Shown here in pieces: positions 24,001 to 35,229 of a stretch of 64,000 bases of DNA. The position numbers and the translations under genes were made by a program. Source of the stretch: Solanum dulcamara (Eukaryota > Streptophyta > Magnoliopsida > Solanales > Solanaceae); the NCBI RefSeq assembly GCF_947179165.1, contig NC_077240.1, forward strand, positions 77,636,001-77,700,000, read 5' to 3'. Within the stretch, counting starts at the first letter, position 1, and each line of letters starts with the position of its first letter. The notes under the pieces were generated by a model. The model was given only the letters and a program-made list of their open reading frames with translations, did not search any database and was not told the origin of the DNA.

Positions 24001-25770
24001 AAGAGATGGAGTCTGATCATTAATATTTTTGACTCGAACTATATGATATATACATCCCTTAGAGATTAATTTTCTGGCCTTAAGGTAGGAAATAAATTTA
24101 CCCCTTGGCACTACAGAATTCCCCTTCCACTCTAAGATAGGCTCGTTTGGAAATTGAAACTTGACAATTCGGGTCCTACAATCAACCGAAGCATAACAAG
24201 AATAAAGCCAGTCCATACCAAGAATCACATCAAAATCAACCATGTCCAACTCAACTAAGTCAGCCATGGTATCCCTATGATAGATTGACACAGTACAATT
24301 TCTATAGACCCTCTCAGCTAAGATAGAATCACCAACAGGAGTAGACACACTGAAAGGCTCAAGAAGACACTCAGGAAGGATCTCAAATTTACTAGCCAAG
24401 TAAGGAGTCACAAAAGATAATGTAGCACCCGGATCAAGTAATGCATACACATCAAAAGAAAGGACTCGGAGCATACCAGTAACAACATCGGGTGCATTCT
24501 CTTGGTCTTGGCGACTACCCATAGCATACAGACGGTTGGTTCCCCCACCTGCACTTGAAGCTGCACCTCTATGATTACCTCTATTCTGTGGAGCTGCAGA
24601 AGAAAACTGAGCTCTATTACTTCCATCTCCCTGCCTTTTTGAAGGACACTCATTCTGGAAGTGACCTATCTTTCCACATCCGTAGCAAGCATTGGTGCCC
24701 ACACGACACTCTCCCAAATGGAGCCTCCCACATCTAGCACATGGTGGTTTTCCTCTAGAACCTTGAGCCATACTTAATTGGGACTGAGAACCTTGAGATC
24801 GAAAGTTTTGGTGACTTAGCGATCTCTGATCATACCTGGTATTAGGTGTAAAAGCATTTGTTGGGGAAGGTGCATAATTGGAAGACCTTTTCTGAAAGAA
24901 AGACTTGTTACCCTTCCCTTGCTTCTGCTCATTCTCATGCCCAGCAGACTTAGCCTTCTTGCTTAGGTGTTCTTCTCGGTCCTTTTTCTTGTCATCCTCA
25001 ACCTGCTGAGCATACACCATCAATCTAGAAAAATCCATGTCAGAAATCATTAGCATTGCCTTACATTCTTTCTTTACATGTTTGCCTAGGCCAGAGACAA
25101 ACTTCCTCATCTTAGACCTCATATGAGGAATCATTTCTGGGGCATATTTGGACAATTGAATAAACTTCAAACTATACTCTTTCACAGTCATACTCTCTTG
25201 CTTGAGGTTCACAAACTCCTCAATTTTTGCTTCACGTAGCTCTTGGGGAAAAAAGTTATCAAGAAATGCTCTTTCAAACTCATCCCAAAGAGCAGGCTCT
25301 GCATCTTCACCTCTACTTTCTTCCCACTGGTTATACCAGACATTTGCGACATCCTTGAGTTGATAAGACACCAACTCAACACCCTCAATCTCTGTAGCAT
25401 GCATCGCTTTTAGTATCTTCCACATCTCATCAATGAAATTTTGGGGGTCTTCATCAACGTTAGAACCCGTGAAGACCGGTGGATTCATTCTTAGAAAATC
25501 TCTGATCCTCGTGGCAGCAGACGGCTCTTGATAACTAGAGCTAGGAGTTGGTGAACTCTGGCTACTATTTCGAGCAGCCACCAACTGGGTGAGCATAGCA
25601 ATCGCTCCTCGAAAATCATCCTCAGAAGTAGGAGTGGTCTGAACAGTAGGTACTTGGGGTACCTCAGTAGACCTTGCAGGTCGGCCCCTAGTTCTCCGTG
25701 GAGGCATCACTGACTGTGGAACCTCAGTGCTGGCAGCGTTCCTCTGACTAGCTGAACGTTTAGGACGCAT
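21043..25770 (-). CDS. Gag-Pol polyprotein of the Ty3/gypsy chromovirus, uninterrupted
   Basis: 1,575 residues from the ATG at 25770 ([11 protein letters not shown], matching the MPPKRTASQRN start of the related unit-B element); an upstream GTG at 25791 is not a likely start. Approximate order, counted from 25791: Gag capsid 90-260; zinc knuckle [14 protein letters not shown] near 368; protease with [11 protein letters not shown] near 450; reverse transcriptase with [10 protein letters not shown] near 788; RNase H with [13 protein letters not shown] near 934; integrase zinc-finger region near 1160-1195; catalytic core with [17 protein letters not shown] and [11 protein letters not shown]; and a C-terminal chromodomain containing [20 protein letters not shown]. 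The protease has D-P-G where D-S/T-G is usual. Frame and catalytic residues otherwise look complete, so autonomous activity is possible but untested. Confidence 0.95.
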   Translation of the reverse strand: MRPKRSASQRNAASTEVPQSVMPPRRTRGRPARSTEVPQVPTVQTTPTSEDDFRGAIAMLTQLVAARNSSQSSPTPSSSYQEPSAATRIRDFLRMNPPVFTGSNVDEDPQNFIDEMWKILKAMHATEIEGVELVSYQLKDVANVWYNQWEESRGEDAEPALWDEFERAFLDNFFPQELREAKIEEFVNLKQESMTVKEYSLKFIQLSKYAPEMIPHMRSKMRKFVSGLGKHVKKECKAMLMISDMDFSRLMVYAQQVEDDKKKDREEHLSKKAKSAGHENEQKQGKGNKSFFQKRSSNYAPSPTNAFTPNTRYDQRSLSHQNFRSQGSQSQLSMAQGSRGKPPCARCGRLHLGECRVGTNACYGCGKIGHFQNECPSKRQGDGSNRAQFSSAAPQNRGNHRGAASSAGGGTNRLYAMGSRQDQENAPDVVTGMLRVLSFDVYALLDPGATLSFVTPYLASKFEILPECLLEPFSVSTPVGDSILAERVYRNCTVSIYHRDTMADLVELDMVDFDVILGMDWLYSCYASVDCRTRIVKFQFPNEPILEWKGNSVVPRGKFISYLKARKLISKGCIYHIVRVKNINDQTPSLESVPIVNEFPEVFPEDLPGIPPDREINFGIDVLPDTQPISIPPYRMAPAELKELKEQLKDLLDKGFIRPSVSPWGAPVLFVRKKDGSLRMCIDYRQLNKVTIKNKYPLPRIDDLFDQLQGATCFSKIDLRSGYHQLKVRECDIPKTAFRTRYGHFEFLVMSFGLTNAPAAFMDLMNRVFKPYLDTFVIVFIDDILVYSRSKSEHANHLRIVLQTLKEKELYAKFSKCEFWLESVAFLGHIISGDGIQVDTQKIEAVKNWPRPTSPTDIRSFLGLAGYYRRFVEGFSSISSPLTKLTQKKAKFQWSDACEKSFQELKARLTTAPVLSLPEGMDGFVIYCDASRVGLGCVLMQKGKVIAYASRQLKTHERNYPTHDLELAAVVFALKIWRHYLYGVHVDVFTDHKSLQYVFSQKELNLRQRRWLELLNDYDMSILYHPGKANVVADALSRLSMGSTTHVEEEKKELAKEVHRLARLGVQLIDSSEGGTIVRNGAESSLVAEVKEKQDQDPILLQLKDEVHKQKVMAFTKGGDGVLRYQERLCVPSVDGIRERIMKEAHNSKYSIHPGSTKMYHDLREVYWWSGMKRDIAEFVSKCPNCQQVKVEHQRPCGVAQNIEIPEWKWEMINMDFITGLPRTRKQHDSIWVIVDRMTKSAHFLSVKTTNTAEDYAKLYLREIVRLHGVPLSIISDRGAQFTAQFWKSFQKGLGSRVNLSTAFHPQTDGQAERTIQTLEDMLRACVIDFKGNWDDHLPLIEFAYNNSFHSSIQMAPYEALYGRRCRSPIGWFEVGEAELIGPDLVHQAMEKVKTIQERLRTAQSRQKSYTDVRRRDLEFEVYDWVYLKVSPMKGVMRFGKKGKLSPRYIGPYQIMRRVGNVAYELELPPELAAIHPVFHISMLKKCLGDPSLVVPAESIGVKESLSYEEIPVQILDRQVRKLRTKEVASVKVLWRNQFIEEATWEAEEDMKANYPHLFMPSDDDIQGNIPYFYL

Positions 25771-25987
25771 GTCTGAAACGTGTAAACGCACGAATTAGAA
25801 AGAAAGATTTTATAGAGTTAAACTCTATCGCACGAACTCAGATTATGAAAGAAGTGAAATAATTCCTAATATCCTATAGCTTCCTGATTATAAGTGTGGT
25901 GCACGACACACCCATAAACAAGACTCTACTAGACACGGCTTCATAGATACCCTAGGACTCTTGAACTCTGTGCTCTGATACCAAGTT

Positions 25988-28142
25988 TGTCACGCCCCGA
26001 GAGGGTACCCTAGGCGTGGCCGGCACTCAGAAACCATTTCTGACTTCTGAGAGAACCACTTGGTCTCATTTCTTATTTATTCATGAGCGGAAGACTTAAG
26101 AATACTAATGTGGGCTTGTCATAATCAAAGGAAAAATAGATAATTATTAGAAGAAGTAGTTTCTAAGGAGAACTACTCCGATTACATCATCAGACTCTGT
26201 CTATGAAGCCTCTAATACTCTTAGATGGTGCCAATGACATGTCCATGGCTACCTTAAAAGAAACATCACACTCAACAATAATAAAAGGATAAGGAGTTCC
26301 TTCGAATACAAGAAGGACTCACCAAATAGCTGAAAAGAAATGATCTTCAACGATGCGCCTGTTGAGGATCTCTAACACCTGTATCTGCATCATAAAACGA
26401 TGCAGGTCGAATGACGTCAGTACGTGGAATGTACGAGTATGTAAAATGGCAGGAAGGTAAGGATAGATATCAAGATACTCCTCTCAATAAAACTCAGCTT
26501 AGAACTCAACATCATCTCAACATGAATATGTAATGCAAGTTTAAAATATAATAATAAAAATAATAGTAATAAGCAATGCTTACTCAGTTGGGAGTTTCTC
26601 TAACCGACAACCATCACTTATGAGCTAGCGATGATACAACGAAGCGATGTCGTTGCCACATCCATCCAATACCTTGCCAGGGTAAAGGACATCACCATCT
26701 TGGATCCATTCATCAAAGTCCTCTTTTTGGGACTTAAGAGGCATAGCCTCCATCCTACGCTGGCTACGTAGTTCTGGGGTTTGAGTCAATTAAACTCTTA
26801 CCCAACTCGGTGCTCAATACTACTCCCAAAATATGTGCTCATATTAAACTCATCATCTAGTCTCATTGGACTTTAATTTAAATCATCAAACTCATCTCAT
26901 TTCATGTTCATCAATCATTATACTTCCAAAAATATCATTTACATCTCATCAAAACATCTTGCTCAAAATATCATTTTCTCAAATTCATTCAAATTCAACT
27001 CTTTTACTCTTTCAAAACTCAATAAAATACATATATAGTATTAATTCATATAACTCTCTTTTTATCAATAAAAATAATAAAAAGCCAACATCTTTACTCA
27101 AAACATATGTAAAAATATTCATGAACATCAAATCAATTAGAATTCATGGGAAAGTAGCCATGAACAATAATTCCAATAATATGAGAGATAACAATAATAA
27201 TAATATTAATGCATAAATATATCAAACTCAATAGAAGAAGAATTAATTCATCTAGAATTCAAGATTTGAATAAAACTCAACTATAACTCAATTATAATAA
27301 ATTTAAATATTGGACGCATGGACGAACTCAATCCAATGCTATGAAAGCCTTACATACCTTAAATCCGAAGGTTTACTCCGAATTGGAATACTCTTGGATC
27401 CCTAGCCTTTTCTTCTCGCCGGAGCGTTTTGTGTACTACCCGGAGTATAAGAATAACCGGAGTAGTATTTTTATACTACTAAAACTAAAACTATATTTGA
27501 GAAGAAGTATATAGAGAGAAGAAATGCTTAGGAAAGCTTGATGAATAAAATGAGGAAATAAGGTGGGTATTTATAGGTGGGAAAGAGGGACCTAACAATA
27601 AATAAAATAATTATAAAGAAAAATCTGAAAATTTAATGGAATATATTGATGTCATGGATGATGTTAAATGGAGGACAATTTATGTCATGCATGATGTCAA
27701 ATGCATCTAGATGTTTCCATGGTAGGTAAGATGAGTTCTTTTTAACAGAATACTCATTTTCGAAGCTACGTTTGAATAAGATAAATTCCTTATTAGGATT
27801 TGGTTTCTTCATAAGAATTGTAGATATGGAAGTCTAGTTTCATATAGTTCAAGAGTCAACCAATTTGGAGCAACCTACAGTGAGATATGAATTTTCTTCT
27901 ATCAACACTCAATTTCGTCACAGCACTATATCTTGCAAAGATTAATTTATTTGACCTACTTATACTCCGAATTTGAAGTTATGTTCTTCATGAAAGTTGT
28001 AGGTAAGGATGTTGTGATTACCCAGAAATTTGAATCACCTAATTTGGACCAACCTATGAAAAGTTATGCCCAAAATACAGAGGCTGTATTATTTTTGTCG
28101 AGAATTGAAATACCGACATACAACATTTTAGGGGTTGTTACA
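25988..28142 (-). repeat. Right (5') LTR of the intact chromovirus
   Basis: 2,155 bp. A TATA-like TATAAATA (minus strand) is at 27569-27576 and would drive transcription towards gag-pol. The primer-binding site lies immediately inside the LTR at 25972-25983. Confidence 0.96.
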
Positions 28143-28147
28143 TTACC

Positions 28148-28879
28148 ACAGTAGACTATGATATTCACATGGGGAACAAAAATGATCCTGAACTAGAAGA
28201 TGTGGTTGGTTATCAAAAGCTAATTGGGAAGTTGATCTACCTTACTATCACCAGACCAGACATATTCTTCAATGTGCAAGTGCTTAGCCAATTCATGCAA
28301 AGGCCAAAGCAATCTCATTTAGAAGCTGCAATGAGAGTAGTGAAGTATTGCAAGGGACCACCAGGTCTTGGCCTATTTTTCCCTTCTAACTCAATACTAG
28401 AACTAAGTGTATATTGTGATTCTGACTGGGCAGCTTGTCCTAACATCAGAAGATCAGTCACTGACTATGTGGTGATGTTAGAAGGGGCTCTTCTAGAAGT
28501 CCAAGAACAACATACAGTAAGTCAGAGTTTAGCAAAAGCTAAGTATAGGAGCATGACAGTGGCAGTAGCTGAGTTGACATGGGTATATGGCCTTCTAAAA
28601 GAACTGAATTGTTCAATTTCCACTAATGTTGCATTGTATTGTGATAACCAGGCAGCCATAAAAATAGCTTCCAATCCTATTTTTTATGAGAGGACTAAGC
28701 ACATAGAAATTGATTGTCATTTTGTAAGAGAAAAGATCAAGAATGGTTTGGTTCAACCTCAGTTCATTCCCACAGCTTCACAACTTGCATATGTACTAAA
28801 TAAATGTTTAGGGACTACTCAACATCAAAATTTAGTATCCAAGCTTGGTTTGTTCAATGTTTTTTCACATACCAGCTAG
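28148..28879 (+). pseudogene. Copia reverse transcriptase end and RNase H
   Basis: An open frame of 236 codons (28169-28879) carries YQKLIGKLIYLTITRPDI and the RNase H domain with VYCDSDWAACPNIRRSVTDY, AELTWVYGLL, YCDNQAAIKI and RTKHIEIDCHFVREKI. It ends at a TAG just before the polypurine tract and right LTR. This is the 3' continuation of the gene interrupted at 18757. Confidence 0.9.
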
Positions 28880-28887
28880 AGGGGGTG

Positions 28888-29152
28888 TGTTAATCTAGAT
28901 GGTTAGTTAACATAATTAGTTAGTTAGCTCACAGAGTTACTTGACAGTTAGTTGTAACAAATTCTGTTAATAGGCTCACATGGATGAGTGAGCTGGCTTG
29001 GATCACACGATATTGCTCCCTATATAAAGAGCATGTGCAGTGTGTGATCAATTGTAATCAACACATTAATCAATCTTCTCTTCTCTCAGTTTCTCCTCTA
29101 TCAATTGTTTCTCTTATGCATCAATGGTAGATTAGAAAGTCAAAAGTCGACA
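28888..29152 (+). repeat. Right LTR of the copia element
   Basis: 265 bp, preceded by a G-rich polypurine tract and followed by the ATCAT duplication. TATA box at 29021-29028. About 16 substitutions separate it from the left LTR. Confidence 0.95.
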
Positions 29153-29157
29153 ATCAT

Positions 29158-30330
29158 CTATCTAGTTGTCTATGTTGACGATCTCATAAATACTGGAAAT
29201 CAGTCTCACTATGTTGAAGAATTTATTAGACAACTTGGTACTTAGTTCTCCATAAAAGATCTTGATGATCTGAAATTTTTATGGGTGTTGAAGTCATTCG
29301 TTCACCTGGTGGTGTATTTCTTAACCAACATAAATATGTATGTGAGATACTTGAAAGAACCAACATGGCAGATGCAAAACCAGTGAGGATTACTTGTTGC
29401 TTATGGTTCATGCCCGAGTTCTAAAGATGGTTCTCCTCTTGAAGATCCAACAAAATACAGGAATGTAGTTGGAAGCTTACGGTATTTGATGTTTACTCGT
29501 CCAGATGTTGCTTTAATAATCAACAAGTTGTCTCAGTTTACAAGCTGTCCCACGACAAACCATTGAACCATGGAAAAACGTGTCTTGCGCTATCTAGCTG
29601 GGACATCATACCGTGGTCTATTTCTTCGGAAAGAATCTCCTTTCTCGCTTCATGACTTTTGCAACTCTGATTGGGTTGGTGATCGCGATGATTGCTCGTC
29701 TACTACAGCCTATGTTGTGTTTCGTGGCTGTCATCCACTCTCATGGAGTTCTAAGAAACAACGAGTTATAGCTCGTTCTTCAACAGAGGTAGAATACAGG
29801 GCAATTGCCTTTACCACTGCTGAACTTTGTTGGGTGCGTAATCCTCTCAAGGATTTGTATGTTACTCCCGCTTAAACACTAGTCATCTAATGCGATAATC
29901 TTGGTGCTACATATGTTTTTGCTAATCTTGTGTTCCACTCTCGCATGAAGCACATTGAACTTGACTATCATTTTGTTCGTAAATTAGTCCAACAAGGTAT
30001 GCTTCGAATTTCTTATGTTTCATCGAAGAAACAACTAGTTGATAGGCTTACAAAATCTCTTCAAAGTGGATCTTTTGAGTTGATACGTTCCAAGATTGGC
30101 ATTTCTGATCGACCTACCATCTTGCGGAGGCATATTAGAGATATATCTTAGATTGATTGCATATTATTTTCATTCCTTATTTACATATTTAGTTTTCATA
30201 TTCTTAGATTATTCATAACGGTAAAGATCCTCATTCATTTTGACTAATTGTAGTCATTTCCTTCATGATCCTTATTGATCCACCCTCTTGTATAAATACT
30301 ACACTCATTATTAATAAAAAAAAAATAAGA
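29158..30330 (+). pseudogene. Copia relic, RT end, RNase H and A-rich 3' end
   Basis: This continues the relic interrupted at 13758. YLVVYVDDLINTG gives the polymerase motif, followed by RNase H pieces: CNSDWVGDRDDCSSTTAYV, QRVIARSSTEVEYRAIAFTTAEL and RMKHIELDYHFVRKLVQ. The frame has several breaks. After the last codons (30151) comes a U3-like stretch with TATAAATA near 30292-30300, then AATAAAAAAAAA at 30311-30330. A short A run directly after an R-like region, with a 5' truncation at 13201, resembles a reverse-transcribed polyadenylated transcript; that mechanism is inference. Confidence 0.85.
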
Positions 30331-30639
30331 ACTTATCTCTGCAGTACACTACTTTAATATATACATGCACATCGCATGCAAACAGGAGCTATCGAGAAAA
30401 ATATACAATATCTCAAAAGGAGAGATTCAAAGGAACCAGGTTCTTCCTAAAAATAACAGAATATGTCAAGATGGACTCGAAGGTACTCAAGTTACTCTTC
30501 CTATTGAAAAAGGGAACCCAAAAATGGTTGGGTTTTCTAATTTCAACCACTAATTCATCTGAACCTCTAATGCAGAGCATAAATTTGTGTATATAAAAAA
30601 ATTCTTCATTAAAATTGCAATAAATAGTAGGTCAAAATT
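30331..30639. other. Unassigned DNA
   Basis: About 300 bp without recognised coding or repeat structure. A 62-codon open frame at 30365-30553 has no family resemblance I can see and is probably chance. Confidence 0.4.
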
Positions 30640-30860
30640 CATAATTTTAAAAATATAACAAGTTCAATACTGAAAATCCTAAAAATTTTACCCTTAGAAT
30701 AGTAAGAAATACTTAGAGGTGAAATTGTGTGTTAAGGAGACATCAAATTACTTCTTATATAGACAAAAAGAAGAAAGGCAGTGTGGAAAAAAGCCAAGTC
30801 AAGTTGCCCATGTGAGATAAAGAAAGTTCAAATCTAAAGTAGGTCATGGGAAAAAAATGA
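30640..30860 (-). pseudogene. Promoter and intron relic of a third PR-2 glucanase gene
   Basis: The stretch matches the glucanase gene of units A and B in two joined pieces. About 30640-30690 (CATAATTTTAAAAATATAACAAGTTCAATACT) corresponds to intron sequence near 8284-8335. From about 30705 onward (AGTAAGAAATACTTAGAGG...) it corresponds to the leader, TATA box and promoter at about 8485-8700. Exon 1 and the flanking intron between these pieces are missing, and no exon 2 follows. TATATAG and the proximal TTGACT (minus strand, within AAGCCAAGTCAAGTTGCCC near 30790-30808) are kept. It is more diverged than A from B, so it is an older copy. Confidence 0.75.
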
Positions 30861-31269
30861 TCTATTATAAGGAAATTACGCGAAATTGAATAACATTGCT
30901 CCGTTAAATTTATGGTCTAATATTATTTTCGACGTTAGAAAAAATCTCATTTTTCTCCTTGATTTCTAGCCGAAGTCCAACTTAATTGAAGGTAATTTTA
31001 AACTATACTCAATAATTTAGGGGTAAATTAAATTTGTACCTTTCTTCTAGAAGAAGATGGATACGTGAAGTCTACTCATTGAGTTGTAGAATAATATCAA
31101 CAAGAGGTAATGATAGGAAACTCGTTTGTTTCGGAAAAAAAGGAAAAAGAAAAGAAATTTGTATGGGGTAAAAATCAGACTTAAGACTTAGGCAAATGAT
31201 CAAAAATTGACACGTAACAAGAAGAATAAGTCAAAAGTGACTCAAAAAGTAGGAGCGATCTAACAAATA

Positions 31270-31840
31270 TCATGTGAGTTTATGAGAATTCAATAATTTT
31301 TATACAAACCATACAGATATATTAAGAAATTTACTAATAAATATCTACGATATATTATTTTGTTGTGAACTCCAGTAATTAGTGTATATCAACTTTATAA
31401 TTGTGGTAAATTCATAAATTACAAATTCTCAATTTTGTCAAAAAGAAAGTAATAACCTTGAAGCAAAATAAGTTGCCCTGTGAACAGGGACAGATCTAGG
31501 GAGTTGTGGTATTCACCCGAACCCTTCGGCACGACAGAGAGTATGATTATATAACAATGTAATCTTTTGTCCCTTAACCATAATGATGTTTCGGCTTGAG
31601 TCTAGTCTTAAAGTATATATTCAAAAGTTGGTTAGTAAATTTGAAATTTTATTTATTTTTTTGGAAAAAATGGTCATGTAAAATTTACTCATATGCCATT
31701 GCAATATAAGTCAGTACCTTTCACGACAACATAAATTTATTGTAAAGGTTCGGTATGACTTGTGAGTGGTCTAATATGATACTTAAGTTCAGAGGTGGAC
31801 CTAGAATATTGAACCTGATGGGGGCACTACCATCTTTAGT
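31270..31840. repeat. Diverged direct repeat, left copy
   Basis: Blocks shared in order with 35540-36180 include CAGATATATTAAGAAATTTACTAA, GAAGCAAAATAAGTTGC, TATTCACCCGAACCCTTCGGCACGACAGAGAGTAT and TACCTTTCACGACAACATAAATTTATTG. The copy ends in TTCAGAGGTGGACCTAGAATATTGAAC. Similarity is obvious but far below that of units A and B. Both copies probably descend from DNA upstream of glucanase genes. No gene is visible. Confidence 0.7.
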
Positions 31841-31871
31841 ATGTCAATTACTGGCACAATCTGATTCTGGG

Positions 31872-34060
31872 TGTGATGGCACCTGTCCGTTCCCACCGAA
31901 CAAGTCAGCCTAAAATCCAACAATTCAAGAAATATAGCGGAAATAATCTAAATAAATAGATAATAAACTAAAAGCGGAAGTTTTTCACTTAAATACCCCT
32001 AAAGATTGGTTGTCACATGTACAAGCCACTACAGAAAGTAAACTGAAATGAAAGTACAAGTCTCAATATGGCTTCAACTCTCAAATAGAGTAAAGCATAA
32101 AAATAAAGGAAGTATGAAAATTTGCTGGATATCAATGGCTACCTCTCTCAACTCCCAGAAGCCTCGAATAATCAAGAAAGGAGACAGTGATCAAAGTCCA
32201 GGCTCAGAATCTACACAAGTGTGGAAGCAAGGGTGAGTATCAAACAACGCGGTACCCAGCAAGCTAACTAGAAAAACTAAGTAAATCTAAAAGAATACAT
32301 GAACTCCATTTCCAACCCAACCGAATCTCCATACTACAACCTACACAGAAACCAGCTCAACCTAATAGTTCATACTACACAACTCAATAAGATACAGATC
32401 ACAGCTCAATATCACAAGATGTATCGTACAAGTACTCACAAGTCACAAACAAGCATCAAACTATCAACACAGATATGTAGAATATGTATATGCACACTCA
32501 ATGATCATGCATGCGTGCAATTATTGGCAAAGACCTCGACATGATAAAATCTGATCGAAAATGACCTCGGTCCCACAACCTTGTCAGAAATGACCTTGGC
32601 CATATGCTCTCATCGAAAATGACCTCGGCAATGTAATCCTGCCAGAAATGAGCTCGGGAATATAATCTCGTCAAAAATGACCTCGGTAGTGTAATTTCAC
32701 CGAAAATGACCTCAATAATATAATCTCATCGAAAATGACCTCGGCCTATCAATCTCTCATCGGAAATGACCTCGGTAATATAATCTCATCGAAAATGACC
32801 TCAGCTTATCAATCTCTCATCGGAAATGACCTCGGTAATATAATCTCACCGGAAATGACTTCGGCAATATAATCTCACCGAAAATGACCTCGGTCTCACA
32901 ATCATATACATCTCATCACAGTATTTCAGAATCAATGCAACAGCATGCTCACACAAGTAATAAGGAATAATCAATTCAGACAAACTACAATTGCAATTAG
33001 ACTATCAAGTATTTCATCAACTACACATAGATATCTAGATTACGGCATGCAAGTTTCAACACTCAACAATATCACACATAGTCTTTTATTAACCCCATCA
33101 TTTTATTTTAGATTAGTTCATATCACAATTAAACCCATAACCTCATCCCCATTACTCTCCAAAACAAATACAATGGGATATTCGGGAATTCTAAGAGATT
33201 CACAAGATTTTAAGAGTCCACTTGCATTAGTCAATACGCGATCGGTCACTCCACGTGAGCTTTCCCCTTCCGAATGCACTCCAATTCACCACAATCAATA
33301 CAAATTCAAGTTCCCAATCAAAATACGAAAGAAATAATATTCATATCATATTTTTAAAAACTGGACCGAAATTGACTTGAAATGCCTGAAAAAAGCTGAT
33401 TTTGAAAAGAGCAAAAACAAATTCAGAAATATTTACATAAACAACATCCTCAAGGTATTTGGAGTTTACTAGTAAAAACGGAAGTAGATTTGGACTTAAA
33501 ATGAGCTCACAATCATCAAAACATTGAAACTAATTCAAGTTCTTGAAGACCCCAACCTCTCCCATTTAAAAACCTCAATTTCATGTTAAAACTCTCAAAA
33601 TAATCAATGGGTAATCAAGATTGGAGGTTAGAATCACTTATCCCAAAGTTTTTCCACGAAATCTCCTCTGAAAATCGGCTCCCCAAGCTCTAAAGTCACA
33701 AAAAATGGTAAAAAGAGGCTAGATCCCAATTTTGTCACTTTTCAAGGGTCATTTGCTCTCTGCGAACGCGGATCACTAACTCCGCGAACGCGAAGGCTAA
33801 CCAAACGTCAACTCAATCAAGCCTCATTTGGTGTTAGAGATCCCTTATGACCCCTAAACACATCTAACACACTTTAAATACTTAGGAATTAATCCTAACT
33901 CATGTGTAGAATTACAAGTCCTTTGAAGGCCGAAAGGTGAAGAAGTGTTTAGCCACACTCTCTGCGGAACAGTCTTATCAAAGCGCTCTCCTCCGGTCCG
34001 AGTCTACCCACACGTGAAGAAATGTTCGAGTCTTTGTGGAAAAAAAATCGGGGTGTCACA
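31872..34060 (-). mobile_element. Solo LTR of a Ty3/gypsy-like element
   Basis: Read on the minus strand it starts TGTGACACCCCGATTTTTTT and ends GGTGCCATCACA (TG...CA), a common gypsy LTR form, about 2,189 bp. No coding region is attached. No matching target duplication is seen: left flank CTGGG, right flank TGGGA. The right side abuts a copia fragment but the left side does not continue it, so the locus was rearranged after or during insertion. Open frames of 62-130 codons inside it are low-quality and not genes. Confidence 0.65.
32530..32915. repeat. 28-bp minisatellite inside the solo LTR
   Basis: About 12-13 imperfect units with the core GAAAATGACCTCGGCAATAT followed by AATCTCATC, some enlarged by a TCTCTC insertion. 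Units vary by several bases and there are no unique spacers, so it is a tandem repeat and not a CRISPR array. Confidence 0.9.
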
Positions 34061-34562
34061 TGGGACTTTGCATAAACTGACTTGCTAGATTCACTACATG
34101 AGTGATATCAGGTCGTGTGAGTGTTAAATATTCTGTATAGAGAGGCATCTATAAGACTTCCCACAGCTTCATGTAAACCATGCTTTTGAGCCAAAAGAGT
34201 AACAACAGGAGTATCAATCTTATCTAGTAACTTAGTAGCATAATTACTCTGACTCAAGTGAATTTCTCCTGCAAAATACTTGACCTCTACTCCAAAAAAG
34301 AAGTGCAAAGGACCAAGATCTTTCATAGCAAATTCCTTTCCAAGTTGTAGAACCAACTCTGAGACATTTGATAGATTACTTCATGTTACAATAATGTCAT
34401 CTACATATAACAAGAGGAAAATGGTACCCTTTTGAGTTTGTAAAGTAAACAAGGAACGATCTGTCTTACTACAAAGGAACCCAAGATGTAATAGATGCAT
34501 GTTAAACCTGTCAAACTAGGCTCTTGGTGCCTGTTTAAGATCATACAGTGTCTTCTTCAATA
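34061..34562 (-). pseudogene. Copia reverse-transcriptase fragment
   Basis: The minus-strand translation reads KTLYDLKQAPRA, then LLLYVDDIIVT near 34390-34420, then EFAMKDLGPLHFFFGVEV and IHLSQSNYATKLL, and ends RPDI...NLASQFMQSP at 34061. The order is typical of copia RT. There is a stop before the last part and a stop after PRA. It is cut sharply at the solo LTR boundary. Confidence 0.88.
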
Positions 34563-34599
34563 AATATTAAATAAATTATTAAATTAGTTAAAATCAAAG

Positions 34600-35160
34600 A
34601 TTAAAGTATTACAACCCCCCTCCAAAAAACTAATTATAAAATATTTTTATCATCCCACTCCACCACTTTCTCTCACCATACCTCCCTATCCCCCAACTTT
34701 TTTAGTTTTAATTTTATTTTTTAATTTTTTTTAATTTTTTTAAAAAAAACTCTTACTTTACCCCCCCCCCCCCTTCAAATAATAATTTAGATATTGTTTT
34801 AATTTTTTTTAAAAAAATCTACCCTGCCCCACCTAGCCCTCCGCTTTCAAAATATTTCTCATTTTGTGTTATATAATATACATAAATTAATGATTTTGGG
34901 AAAGTTTTTTACTTCCCTCAAGACTTTTCTTAAAATACAATTTTTAGTTTTGTTATATATATATATATATGGAAAGTTTTTTACTTCCCCCAAGACTTTT
35001 CTTAAAATGCAATTTTTATTTCTGTTATATTTGGTTCCCAAGTAGAAAAAATATTTTCCTAAAAATATATGTACATATCTAGCTCAAAACGAGAAAAATG
35101 TAAAACAATAATAATAATAATTATTATTATTATAATTATTATTATTATTATTATTATTAT

Positions 35161-35229
<69 letters not shown>

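Larger units (their letters stand above)
18758..28142 (-). mobile_element. Complete Ty3/gypsy chromovirus (Tekay/Del-like), 9,385 bp
   Basis: Two 2,155-bp LTRs (18758-20912 and 25988-28142) start TGTCACGCCCCGAGAGGGTA and end GGTTGTTACA as written on the plus strand. The 5-bp duplication TTACC is perfect at 18753-18757 and 28143-28147. The element runs on the minus strand: the primer-binding site TGGTATCAGAGC (complement of 25972-25983) matches initiator tRNA-Met, and the polypurine tract CAAGGGGGAGATAT is at 20913-20928. I compared the LTRs by eye over most of their length and saw no difference, so the insertion is very recent. Gag-pol is a single open frame. The integrase ends in a chromodomain, placing it among chromoviruses; the Tekay/Del assignment is inference. 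Confidence 0.97.
13764..29152 (+). mobile_element. Ty1/copia element, 4.9 kb without nested insertions
   Basis: Two 265-bp LTRs (13764-14028 and 28888-29152) start TGTTAATCTAG and end GACA. The target duplication ATCAT is perfect at 13759-13763 and 29153-29157. The primer-binding site TGGTATCAGTGC (14029-14040) fits initiator tRNA-Met, and the polypurine tract GAGGGGGTG precedes the right LTR. By eye the LTRs differ at about 16 of 265 positions (6%). The body was split by a MITE (16962-18036) and by a Ty3/gypsy element (18758-28142). Subtracting both and their duplications leaves about 4.9 kb, normal for copia. Coding parts hold many stops, so it is inactive. Confidence 0.96.

Noticed and set aside
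25771..25791. GTG-initiated extension of the chromovirus gag-pol
   Set aside because: The related element starts at the position equivalent to the ATG at 25770, and no support for GTG initiation is seen.
32530..32915. Regularly spaced short repeats resembling a CRISPR array
   Set aside because: Units are contiguous, imperfect and lack unique spacers; they lie inside an LTR of a plant retrotransposon.
32945..33337. 130-codon frame in the solo LTR at 31872-34060
   Set aside because: No domain, within an LTR, Ser/Thr/Ile-rich; probably chance.
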